Source: Pseudomonas fluorescens (GTDB lineage Bacteria; Pseudomonadota; Gammaproteobacteria; Pseudomonadales; Pseudomonadaceae). From it: 64,000 bases of DNA. Position numbers and translations under genes: made by a program. Below are positions 55,260-64,000 of this stretch, piece by piece (the stretch's first letter is position 1; every line of letters begins with the position of its first letter). The stretch lies in assembly GCF_003732425.1 (NCBI RefSeq), contig NZ_MOBX01000002.1, forward strand, positions 1 to 64,000, written 5' to 3'. The notes under the pieces were generated by a model. It was not told the origin of the DNA. It saw nothing but the letters and a program-made list of their open reading frames with translations, and did not search any database.

Positions 55260-55592
55260 TTAATGGCCGGCGGTCTTGGAGAACAGCTGAATCACGACCA
55301 CGCCCAGCACGATCAACGCCATCCCCAGCATCGCCGGGATATCCAGCTTCTGCCCATAGATAAACAGTGCGGCGACGCTGACCATCACAATGCCCATCCC
55401 CGCCCAGACCGCATAGGCCACGCCGACCGGAACGGTACGCACCACCAGCGTCAGCATCCAGAACGCGATGCCGTAGCCGACGATCACCAGAATCAGCGGC
55501 AGGGGAGTGCTGAAACCTTTGACGGCTTTCATCGAGACGGTGGCGATCACTTCGGCGCAAATGGCGATAGCCAGGTAGGCGTAGGCGTTCAT
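55260..55592 (-). CDS. Small multidrug resistance (SMR) family transporter
   Basis: A 110-residue four-helix inner-membrane exporter of the EmrE/QacE group. The conserved acidic residue lies in helix 1 (IAICAEVIATVSMKAV, Glu14) and helix 3 shows PVGVAYAVWAGMGIV. Dimers exchange protons for cationic compounds. The order with the following LysR gene and waaA matches P. aeruginosa PA4990-PA4988. It is divergent from the LysR gene, which may regulate it. Confidence 0.94.
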   Translation of the reverse strand: MNAYAYLAIAICAEVIATVSMKAVKGFSTPLPLILVIVGYGIAFWMLTLVVRTVPVGVAYAVWAGMGIVMVSVAALFIYGQKLDIPAMLGMALIVLGVVVIQLFSKTAGH

Positions 55593-55701
55593 GGTTCAAA
55601 TCCTCATGTAAAACGTTGCTTGCTGAGGCGGCATTTTAGAGATTCGCCAGATGGGGTAAAGTCATTACCTATCTGTTTTGAAGATGGGTTGGTCAGCCAG
55701 C

Positions 55702-56598
55702 ATGCAGTGGAATCTCGATCAGTTGCGCGTGTTTGTCGATGTCGCCGAACAACGCTCGTTCTCTGCCGTCGCACGCCGGCAGCGCAAGGCGCAGTCGGCG
55801 ATCAGCAGCGCTATCGCCATGCTCGAAGACGATCTGGGCGTCAGCCTGTTCGAACGTAGCAGCGGCCGTCAGCCAAGTCTCACTGAAGCGGGCGAGGCGC
55901 TGCTCGAAGAGGCTCGGGAAGTCTTGCGCCAATGCGAACGTTTGAACGGCCGAGCCATGGCGATGATGCGTGGCCAGGAAGCGCAATTGCGCGTGGCGCA
56001 GGATGAGGCGATGCCCTATCAGGCATTGGTAGAAAGTTTCGCTGCGCTGGCCGAGCAATTCCCCAGCCTGGAAGTGCAGTTGACCAGCGCTGCCCAAGGC
56101 GAAGTTGCGCGCAAACTGGTCGAACGTCGTGCCGACCTCGGCTTGTTGTTTTATCACGATGAAATCCCCGAAGCGCTGGAGCGCCGCGTGTTGGGCAGTG
56201 TGGAAATGGTCACGGTCTGCGGCATCAATCATCCGTTGGCGAAGCAGTCTTACGTGACCTGCCAGCAACTGGCGCAGCACCGGCAATTGCTGATGTCGAC
56301 GCAAACCAGCGTCTATCCCGGCAACGAACCGGCAAGCCCGCAGGTGTGGCGTGCCGACAGCTTTTACGTGATGTCGGAGTGGCTGGTGCGCGACCTCGGC
56401 TGGGCCTGGTTGCCCCGGCATGTGGTGCAGTACTCGGCCTATCAGGGCTTGATGGTCGAACTCGACAGCGAATGGACCCCGCCGGCGCTGGTGGTGGAGC
56501 TGGTCTGGCGCCGCGACGAGCCGCTCGGCCCGGCCGCGAGGTGGCTGGCGGAACGTTTTGCCGTGCACTTGCAGGCGATCGGCGACAAAAGTCGATAA
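55702..56598 (+). CDS. LysR-family transcriptional regulator
   Basis: A 298-residue regulator with the N-terminal winged helix (MQWNLDQLRVFVDVAEQRSFSAVARRQRKAQSAISSAIAMLEDDLG) and the C-terminal substrate-binding domain. The start MQWNLDQ is chosen because the family begins here; eight upstream residues in frame are discarded. It is divergent from the SMR transporter gene with about 110 bases between the starts, a common sign that it controls its neighbour. Effector unknown. Confidence 0.93.
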   Translation: MQWNLDQLRVFVDVAEQRSFSAVARRQRKAQSAISSAIAMLEDDLGVSLFERSSGRQPSLTEAGEALLEEAREVLRQCERLNGRAMAMMRGQEAQLRVAQDEAMPYQALVESFAALAEQFPSLEVQLTSAAQGEVARKLVERRADLGLLFYHDEIPEALERRVLGSVEMVTVCGINHPLAKQSYVTCQQLAQHRQLLMSTQTSVYPGNEPASPQVWRADSFYVMSEWLVRDLGWAWLPRHVVQYSAYQGLMVELDSEWTPPALVVELVWRRDEPLGPAARWLAERFAVHLQAIGDKSR

Positions 56599-56609
56599 AC
56601 TCCGCCGCC

Positions 56610-57884
56610 ATGAATAGAACTCTCTATACCGCGCTGTTTTACTTGGGGCTGCCATTGGTGGCGATTCGGCTATGGCTGCGCGCACGCAAGGCGCCGGCGT
56701 ATGCCAAACGGATTGGCGAACGTTTCACCTACGGCCTGCCGACGCTGCAACCCGGCGGCATCTGGGTGCACGCGGTGTCGGTGGGCGAAAGCATCGCCGC
56801 CGCGCCGATGATTCGCGCCTTGCTGCAACGTTATCCACAGTTGCCGATCACTGTGACCTGCATGACCCCGACCGGCTCGGAGCGGATTCAGGCGCTGTTC
56901 GCCAACGAGCCGCGCATCCAGCATTGCTACCTGCCCTACGATTTGCCGTGTGCGGCGGCGCGCTTTCTTGATCGCGTGCAGCCGAAGCTCGCGGTGATCA
57001 TGGAAACCGAGCTATGGCCCAACCATATTCACCAATGCGCCAAGCGCGGAATTCCGGTAGCGCTGGCCAATGGACGCTTGTCCGAGCGTTCCGCCAAGGG
57101 CTACGGGCGCTTCAGCAAACTGACCGCGCCGATGCTTGCCGAGATGAGTTTGTTTGCCGTGCAGACAGAAGCTGAAGCACAGCGCTTCCGCGATTTGGGC
57201 GCGCGCCCAGAAACAGTCGAAGTCACCGGTTCGATCAAGTTCGACCTGACCATCGACCCGCAACTGCTGCAACGCGCCGCTGAACTGCGCGGCCAATGGC
57301 AGGCACTGGAACGTCCAGTGTGGATCGCTGCCAGCACTCACGAAGGCGAGGACGAAGTGGTGCTCAATGCCCATCGTCGCTTGCTGGCCAATCATCCGGA
57401 TGCATTGCTGATTCTGGTGCCACGTCACCCGGAACGCTTCAACTCGGTGTTCGAGCTGTGCCAGCGCGAAGGCTTTGCCACGGTGCGACGTTCGACCGGG
57501 ACCAATGTCGATGCGCAGACGAGCGTGCTGCTCGGCGACACCATGGGCGAGTTGCTGTTTCTCTATGCCTTGGCGGACAGCGCGTTTGTCGGCGGCAGCC
57601 TGGTAGCCAACGGTGGGCACAATCTGCTGGAACCGGCAGCCTTGGCGAAACCGGTGATCAGCGGCCCGCACCTGTTCAACTTCCTCGACATCGCCGCGCA
57701 ATTGCGCGAGGCCGGGGCGTTGGCGGAAGTGGATGATGCCGAAGGGTTGGCGGTGGAAGTGCAGCGCCTGTTCGAACTGCCGCGTGATGCGCAGCGCATG
57801 GCTGAGGCCGGGCTGGCGGTGATGCGTCGCAATCAGGGCGCGTTGCAGCGTTTGCTGGATGGCTTGGGCCGGTTGATCAAGTAA
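56610..57884 (+). CDS. waaA: WaaA, 3-deoxy-D-manno-octulosonic acid transferase
   Basis: Attaches Kdo to lipid A, the first step of the core. The 424-residue GT30 product has an N-terminal membrane anchor (MNRTLYTALFYLGLPLVAIRLWL), then WVHAVSVGESIAAAPMIRALL, VIMETELWPNHIHQCAKRGIPVALANGR and the C-terminal ADSAFVGGSLVANGGHNLLEPAALAKPVI. The ATG at 56610 is chosen over a reading that runs 88 codons back through the LysR gene. It lies 11 bases after that gene's stop. Confidence 0.97.
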   Translation: MNRTLYTALFYLGLPLVAIRLWLRARKAPAYAKRIGERFTYGLPTLQPGGIWVHAVSVGESIAAAPMIRALLQRYPQLPITVTCMTPTGSERIQALFANEPRIQHCYLPYDLPCAAARFLDRVQPKLAVIMETELWPNHIHQCAKRGIPVALANGRLSERSAKGYGRFSKLTAPMLAEMSLFAVQTEAEAQRFRDLGARPETVEVTGSIKFDLTIDPQLLQRAAELRGQWQALERPVWIAASTHEGEDEVVLNAHRRLLANHPDALLILVPRHPERFNSVFELCQREGFATVRRSTGTNVDAQTSVLLGDTMGELLFLYALADSAFVGGSLVANGGHNLLEPAALAKPVISGPHLFNFLDIAAQLREAGALAEVDDAEGLAVEVQRLFELPRDAQRMAEAGLAVMRRNQGALQRLLDGLGRLIK

Positions 57885-57903
57885 TTTGTTTGGGACACAT
57901 ATT

Positions 57904-58016
57904 GTGGCGAGGGAGCTTGCTTCCGCTCGGCTGCGAAGCAGTCGTAAAACCTGATCACTCGATGTGTCAGATTTGGGGCCGCTTCGCAGCCCAGCGGGAG
58001 CAAGCTCCCTCGCCAC
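57904..58016. repeat. REP pair, family C
   Basis: GTGGCGAGGGAGCTTGCTTC plus copy from 57904 and inverted copy ending CCTCGCCAC at 58016, just after waaA. Confidence 0.85.
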
Positions 58017-58021
58017 AAAAA

Positions 58022-58083
58022 GCAAAAAGATCACGGCGTGTAGCATCTCCCCTGCAGGCGCTGCCGAAGGCTGCGATCTTTTG
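58022..58083. repeat. REP pair, family B, left copy diverged
   Basis: The right copy GCAGGCGCTGCCGAAGGCTG plus CGATCTTTTG (to 58083) is clear. The left copy keeps AGCAAAAAGATC but its core has drifted. It follows a family C pair by five bases, so two REP families stand in tandem between the convergent waaA and tolC genes. Confidence 0.75.
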
Positions 58084-58093
58084 CTTTTAAGGC

Positions 58094-59527
58094 TTAAGGC
58101 CGCGCCTTGAGCTGCGCCTCGGCAGCCTTGGCCAGATCCGGCGGGAGGAAGTCCTTGTCCGGGTTGTAATCGGCTTTCAGATACCTCCGCAGATCTTCCA
58201 GGTCACCCGGGTTCAGCGTCCCCGCCGCTTGCTTCAAACGCAGGTTATCGAGGATGTAGTCATAACGCGTGTTGTTGTAGTTGCGCACAGAGGTGTACAG
58301 CTGACGCTGGGCATCGAGCACGTCAACGATGTTGCGCGTACCCACCTGATAGCCGATTTCCGTGGCTTCCACCGCGCTCTGGTTGGAGATGATCGACTGA
58401 CGACGCGCCTGCACCTGCTCGACGTCGGTGTTCACCGCGCGGTGCAGGTTGCGGGTGTTTTCCACAACCTGGCGACGCAGCGATTCGCGCTGCTGTTCGC
58501 TCTGGTCCAGTTGCGCATACGACTGACGCACTTGCGAGCTGGTCAGCCCGCCGCTGTAGATCGGGATGTTCAGTTGCAGGCCCAGCGTGCTCTGCTCGAC
58601 GTTACCGCCGTAGGGTGCACCGAACGAGTTCGGGTTGGCGAAACCGAGGGCGTCGTTGTCACCTTTCTCGTATTTCGCCACCGCGTCGAGGGTCGGCAAG
58701 TGGCCGGCCTTGCGTTGCTTGAGCGTTTGCTCGGCAGAGCTGACCGCATAGTTGCTGGCGAGCAGATTGAGGTTCTGCCGCGCCGCCGTGTCGACCCAGG
58801 ATTTGGCGTCGTTTGGCGCTGGCGGCAGGATCGGCAGCGTGTGGACGATGCCCTGAATCGAGTTGTACTGACGATTGGTCAGGGTGATCAGCGCTTCGAA
58901 CGCGTCATCGACCTGACGCTGGGCAACGATCCGGTTAGCCCGTGCGGTGTCGTAACTGGCTTGCGATTGCAGCACGTCGGTCTTGTCCGACAGGCCGACA
59001 TCGAAGCGTTCGTTGGACTGGTCGAGCTGGCGCTTGAACGCCGCTTCTTCGGCCTTGGTCGAGGCGAGGTTGTCCTGGCTGCGCAGCACGTTGAAGTAGC
59101 TTTCGGCCGATTGCAGGATCAGGTTCTGCTCGGTCGCCGACAGTTGCAGTGCGGCTTGTTCGTTGACGTCTTTGGCCGCCTGGTACTGGAACCAGCGATC
59201 GGCGCGGAACAACGGCTGGGCCAGTGTCGCTTGATAGGAGTGAGCGCTGCGATTGGCAATGGCCGAAGGCTGATCGATCGAGGTGCGCACGTTGGCCGTT
59301 TCGGCACCACCGGACAGGTTTGGCAGCAGCCCGGCGCGGGCCTGCGGCACCACTTCTTTCTGCGCGCCGTACTGGGCGCGTGCGGCGGCGAGATCGGCGT
59401 TGTTGTCGACCGCTTCCTGATAGACGCTGACCAGATCGGTTTTGGTCGACAAGGGCGCTTCTGCTGCCCAGGCCATTGCGTTGGACGCACAAGACACGGC
59501 CAGAGCCAGTGAGAGTTTGCGCAGCAT
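58094..59527 (-). CDS. tolC: TolC-family outer membrane efflux/secretion channel
   Basis: Trimeric outer-membrane exit duct for tripartite efflux pumps and type I secretion. The 477-residue product has a signal peptide (MLRKLSLALAVSCASNAMAWAAEA) and two repeated outer-membrane-efflux units with Asn/Tyr-rich helices (QSAESYFNVLRSQDNLASTKAEE, ENTRNLHRAVNTDVEQVQARRQS in part) and a basic, proline-rich C-terminal tail. The start MLRKLSLA is chosen because an upstream reading adds 52 residues before the signal. It is divergent from thiC. A matching gene lies next to thiC in P. aeruginosa as I recall. Confidence 0.93.
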   Translation of the reverse strand: MLRKLSLALAVSCASNAMAWAAEAPLSTKTDLVSVYQEAVDNNADLAAARAQYGAQKEVVPQARAGLLPNLSGGAETANVRTSIDQPSAIANRSAHSYQATLAQPLFRADRWFQYQAAKDVNEQAALQLSATEQNLILQSAESYFNVLRSQDNLASTKAEEAAFKRQLDQSNERFDVGLSDKTDVLQSQASYDTARANRIVAQRQVDDAFEALITLTNRQYNSIQGIVHTLPILPPAPNDAKSWVDTAARQNLNLLASNYAVSSAEQTLKQRKAGHLPTLDAVAKYEKGDNDALGFANPNSFGAPYGGNVEQSTLGLQLNIPIYSGGLTSSQVRQSYAQLDQSEQQRESLRRQVVENTRNLHRAVNTDVEQVQARRQSIISNQSAVEATEIGYQVGTRNIVDVLDAQRQLYTSVRNYNNTRYDYILDNLRLKQAAGTLNPGDLEDLRRYLKADYNPDKDFLPPDLAKAAEAQLKARP

Positions 59528-59699
59528 GAGGCGATCCCTAGCATTAATATTATGGAAATAATCCGGGCGCCAAAGGTAAGGCGCAGGCCCCACAGCGTCA
59601 AGGCGTGGCGGGGCAAGGCGAGTGTAGTTGCGCAAGCGCAGCACAACAATCGGCCAAGCCCCTGTATTTATGCCATTCATCATGGTGTTTGCTGCGGTG

Positions 59700-59729
59700 T
59701 TGGCGTTCTTTGCCGGTTGTGTCTAGACT
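59700..59729 (+). promoter_or_regulatory. Possible sigma-70 promoter of the thiC transcript
   Basis: TTGGCG (59700-59705) and TAGACT (59724-59729) with an 18-base spacer, ending just before the riboswitch. Moderate match only. Confidence 0.35.
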
Positions 59730-59738
59730 GGCCGGGTT

Positions 59739-61875
<2,137 letters not shown>

Positions 61876-61911
61876 TCTGACCTGAAAGGCTCTGGGATCA
61901 CCGGAGCCTAT

Positions 61912-62042
61912 GTGGCGAGGGAGCTTGCTCCCGCTCGGCTGCGAAGCAGTCGTAAATCCGGCCAATGCGTTCTGATTGAAAGAACGGGTTGACCGGTTTT
62001 GGGTCTGCTGTACAGACCAGCGGGAGCAAGCTCCCTCGCCAC
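61912..62042. repeat. REP pair, family C
   Basis: Plus copy GTGGCGAGGGAGCTTGCTCC from 61912 and inverted copy ending 62042, between thiC and the permease gene. Confidence 0.85.
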
Positions 62043-62095
62043 AGGAATGGTGTGCGATCACACACAACAACAAATGTCCCTCTGAGATAACACCC

Positions 62096-63388
62096 TTGAG
62101 CATTCAACCCGGCACCTATTCCCCCGACCTCGCCGTACCCGCCGACAAGCGTGTATTCGGCGGTCGCGATCTGTTTTCCCTGTGGTTCTCCCTCGGCATC
62201 GGCCTGATGGTTTTGCAGACCGGCGCATTGCTCGCGCCAGGCCTGGGCCTGTCCGGCTCGCTGCTGGCGATTTTCCTCGGCACACTGGTCGGCGTTTTGC
62301 TGCTGGCCGCTGTCGGTGTGATCGGCAGCGACACCGGCCTGTCGTCGATGGCCGCGCTGAAACTCAGCCTCGGCAGCAAAGGCGCGAGCCTGCCGGCGCT
62401 ACTCAATTTGCTGCAACTGATTGGCTGGGGTTCGTTCGAAATCATCGTCATGCGTGACGCCGCCAGTCTGCTCGGCACTCGTGCGTTCAGCGAAGGTTCG
62501 CTGTGGTCGAACCCGATGTTATGGACGCTGTTTTTCGGCGCTCTGGCAACATTGCTCGCGGTCAGCGGCCCGCTGACTTTCGTGCGGCAGATCCTGCGCA
62601 AGTGGGGCATCTGGCTGTTACTGGCGGCGTGCCTGTGGCTGACCTGGAACCTGTTCGCCAAAGCCGATCTGGCGGATCTCTGGTCGCGTGCCGGTGACGG
62701 TTCGATGCCGTTCGCCGTGGGCTTCGACATCGCCATCGCCATGCCGCTGTCGTGGCTGCCGCTGATCGCCGATTACTCGCGTTTCGGCAAACGCGCGAAA
62801 AACGTCTTCGGTGGTACTGCCGTCGGTTTCTTCATCGGTAACTTTTGGCTGATGAGCCTCGGCGTCGCTTACACCCTGGCGTTCGCGCCGAGCGGTGAAG
62901 TCAACGCGCTGCTGCTGGCACTGGCCGGTGCCGGTCTGGGCATTCCGCTGCTGCTGATTCTGCTGGATGAGTCGGAAAACGCTTTCGCCGACATTCATTC
63001 GGCAGCGGTATCGAGCGGGATTCTGTTGCGTCTGAAAGTCGAGCATCTGGCCTTGGCCATCGGCGTGATCTGCACGCTGATCGCACTGCTGGCGCCGTTG
63101 GCGCAGTACCAGAATTTCCTGCTGTTGATCGGCTCGGTGTTTGCGCCGCTGTTCGGCGTGGTGCTGGTCGATCATTTCATCCTGCGCAAGCGTAGTGCTC
63201 AGGTTGCGTCAGCCGCATTGCGCTGGCCGGCGTTGTTGGCGTGGCTGGGAGGCGTGAGCACCTACCACTTGCTGGCGAATCTGTATCCGGATGTCGGCGC
63301 AACCCTGCCGGCGCTGGTGCTGGCAGGGCTGTTGCAACTAGTGCTGGGCCGGGCCTTCAGTTACGGCCGGGAAACAGCTCGGGCTTGA
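62096..63388 (+). CDS. cytX: CytX-like permease, probable hydroxymethylpyrimidine transporter
   Basis: A 430-residue inner-membrane permease of the NCS1 cytosine/purine family, with about 12 hydrophobic helices, a first helix region FGGRDLFSLWFSLGIGLMVLQ and the family stretch PLIADYSRFGKR. CytX proteins are predicted to import the thiamine pyrimidine precursor, supported here by the adjacent thiC. The TTG start at 62096 (LSIQPGTYSPDLAVPADKRV) avoids a reading that runs through the REP pair. Its last 32 bases overlap the convergent gene. Confidence 0.85.
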   Translation: MSIQPGTYSPDLAVPADKRVFGGRDLFSLWFSLGIGLMVLQTGALLAPGLGLSGSLLAIFLGTLVGVLLLAAVGVIGSDTGLSSMAALKLSLGSKGASLPALLNLLQLIGWGSFEIIVMRDAASLLGTRAFSEGSLWSNPMLWTLFFGALATLLAVSGPLTFVRQILRKWGIWLLLAACLWLTWNLFAKADLADLWSRAGDGSMPFAVGFDIAIAMPLSWLPLIADYSRFGKRAKNVFGGTAVGFFIGNFWLMSLGVAYTLAFAPSGEVNALLLALAGAGLGIPLLLILLDESENAFADIHSAAVSSGILLRLKVEHLALAIGVICTLIALLAPLAQYQNFLLLIGSVFAPLFGVVLVDHFILRKRSAQVASAALRWPALLAWLGGVSTYHLLANLYPDVGATLPALVLAGLLQLVLGRAFSYGRETARA

Positions 63389-64000
63389 GAATGCCGTTCA
63401 GGCGCGGGTAAGGAATCTTCAGTTCGACGTGGCCCAGCGCGTAAGGCGCAAGGGTGCTCACGTCGTACTTGAGGATCACGCCGCCATAGGTCAGCGCCAC
63501 GTTCGGGGTTTTCACGAACGGCCAGCTCTTCACAAAGTCCGCTTCCTGGTCGAGCTTGGTGCTGATCAACCAGCTGTTGTGCGCCACTTGCGCTGCTTTC
63601 CAGAACGCCTCTTCCTGACCCGGCACGAGCATGTCGGACAGGTTCAGTACTTTGTGCTGCTGGCGCGAATAGTTGATGAAACCGCGACCCGGTGTGCCAT
63701 GGGCGCCGCCGGTGTCGAGGTAGCTCGACAACTCGATGATCACCAAGCCGTCATGCTGCTCGCGTACTTTCGCTTGCAGGTAGCTGCTGTTGCGCGGGCC
63801 GGCGCTGGCCAGAAACTGCTCGCGATAGGCCGCCAGGGTTGGCGCCACCGGCGCGTTTTGCTCGGTGCGGGTCATTTGCAGCAGGCGTTTTTCGATGATG
63901 CCGTCCAGCGCCGGTTCGGCCGGGAAGCGCAGGGTGTCGATGTTGACCAGCGGGCAATCAGGGTTGGAACATCCAGGCTTGAGCTGTTCCGAGGCATCGC
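63357..64000 (-). CDS. RsiV/DUF3298-like protein, 5' end outside the window
   Basis: The 3' part (about 214 codons) of a gene that continues past the window edge. The visible sequence has GCSNPDCPLVNIDTLRFPAEPAL, then a DUF3298-type domain with SYLDTGGAHGTPGRGFINYS and YALGHVELKIPYPRLNGIL at the end, as in RsiV-like periplasmic domains. A signal or lipid anchor would lie in the missing part. An internal Met at 63875 is not a convincing start because the frame stays open with matching composition upstream. Confidence 0.75.
   Translation of the reverse strand, partial: DASEQLKPGCSNPDCPLVNIDTLRFPAEPALDGIIEKRLLQMTRTEQNAPVAPTLAAYREQFLASAGPRNSSYLQAKVREQHDGLVIIELSSYLDTGGAHGTPGRGFINYSRQQHKVLNLSDMLVPGQEEAFWKAAQVAHNSWLISTKLDQEADFVKSWPFVKTPNVALTYGGVILKYDVSTLAPYALGHVELKIPYPRLNGILKPELFPGRN

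Overview
The window looks like the chromosome of a Pseudomonas of the fluorescens group. The evidence is gene order (dipA-aceF-aceE-glnE, waaF-waaC-waaG-waaP, wapO, msbA, mig-14 and dnpA homologues, waaA-tolC-thiC), GC-rich coding sequence, and three families of short GTGG/GTAG-headed inverted REP repeats between genes. I see no rRNA, tRNA, CRISPR array, intact insertion sequence or prophage.

Layout: 1-4.6 kb holds two chemoreceptor genes around a small coiled-coil/ZapA-like pair. 4.7-12.7 kb holds an acyl-CoA dehydrogenase and the divergent proline pair putA/putP, with six GTTGCA sites between them. 13-16.4 kb is an accessory patch: an orphan type VI vgrG with its DUF4123 adaptor but no visible effector, then a compact predicted structured RNA leading into a small unknown gene. 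16.5-31 kb is housekeeping: rlmJ, msrA, dipA, a PhoD-like phosphatase gene that appears inserted, aceF, aceE and glnE. 31-52 kb is a large LPS core locus. It runs from heptosyltransferases and core kinases (waaF-C-G-P plus three more kinase-like proteins) through a lipoprotein, wapO and glycosyltransferases to msbA, mig-14, dnpA, hldE and an Ssg-like glycosyltransferase. No O-antigen ligase (waaL) gene was recognised in it. 52-58 kb holds oxidoreductases, an SMR transporter, a LysR regulator and waaA. 58-64 kb holds tolC, a TPP riboswitch with thiC, a CytX-like pyrimidine-precursor permease and the 3' part of an RsiV-like gene cut by the window edge.

How the genes work together: the LPS genes make and phosphorylate the inner core. 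hldE supplies ADP-heptose, waaF/waaC add heptose, the WaaP family phosphorylates it, WapO carbamoylates it, WaaA adds Kdo to lipid A and MsbA flips the product. Many of these genes overlap by 1-7 bases, so translational coupling is likely. putA should repress its own gene and putP through the GTTGCA cluster. thiC is under thiamine pyrophosphate control and sits beside a probable pyrimidine-precursor importer.

The items most worth a second look are the three-way-junction RNA at 15911-15987, the second ZapA-like pair among chemoreceptors, the paired 15-base palindromes before aceE, the terminator immediately before waaF, the unannotated 40-codon frame between hldE and the Ssg-like gene, and the GT29-like protein at 50508. 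All family assignments are from reading the sequence; no database search was run.
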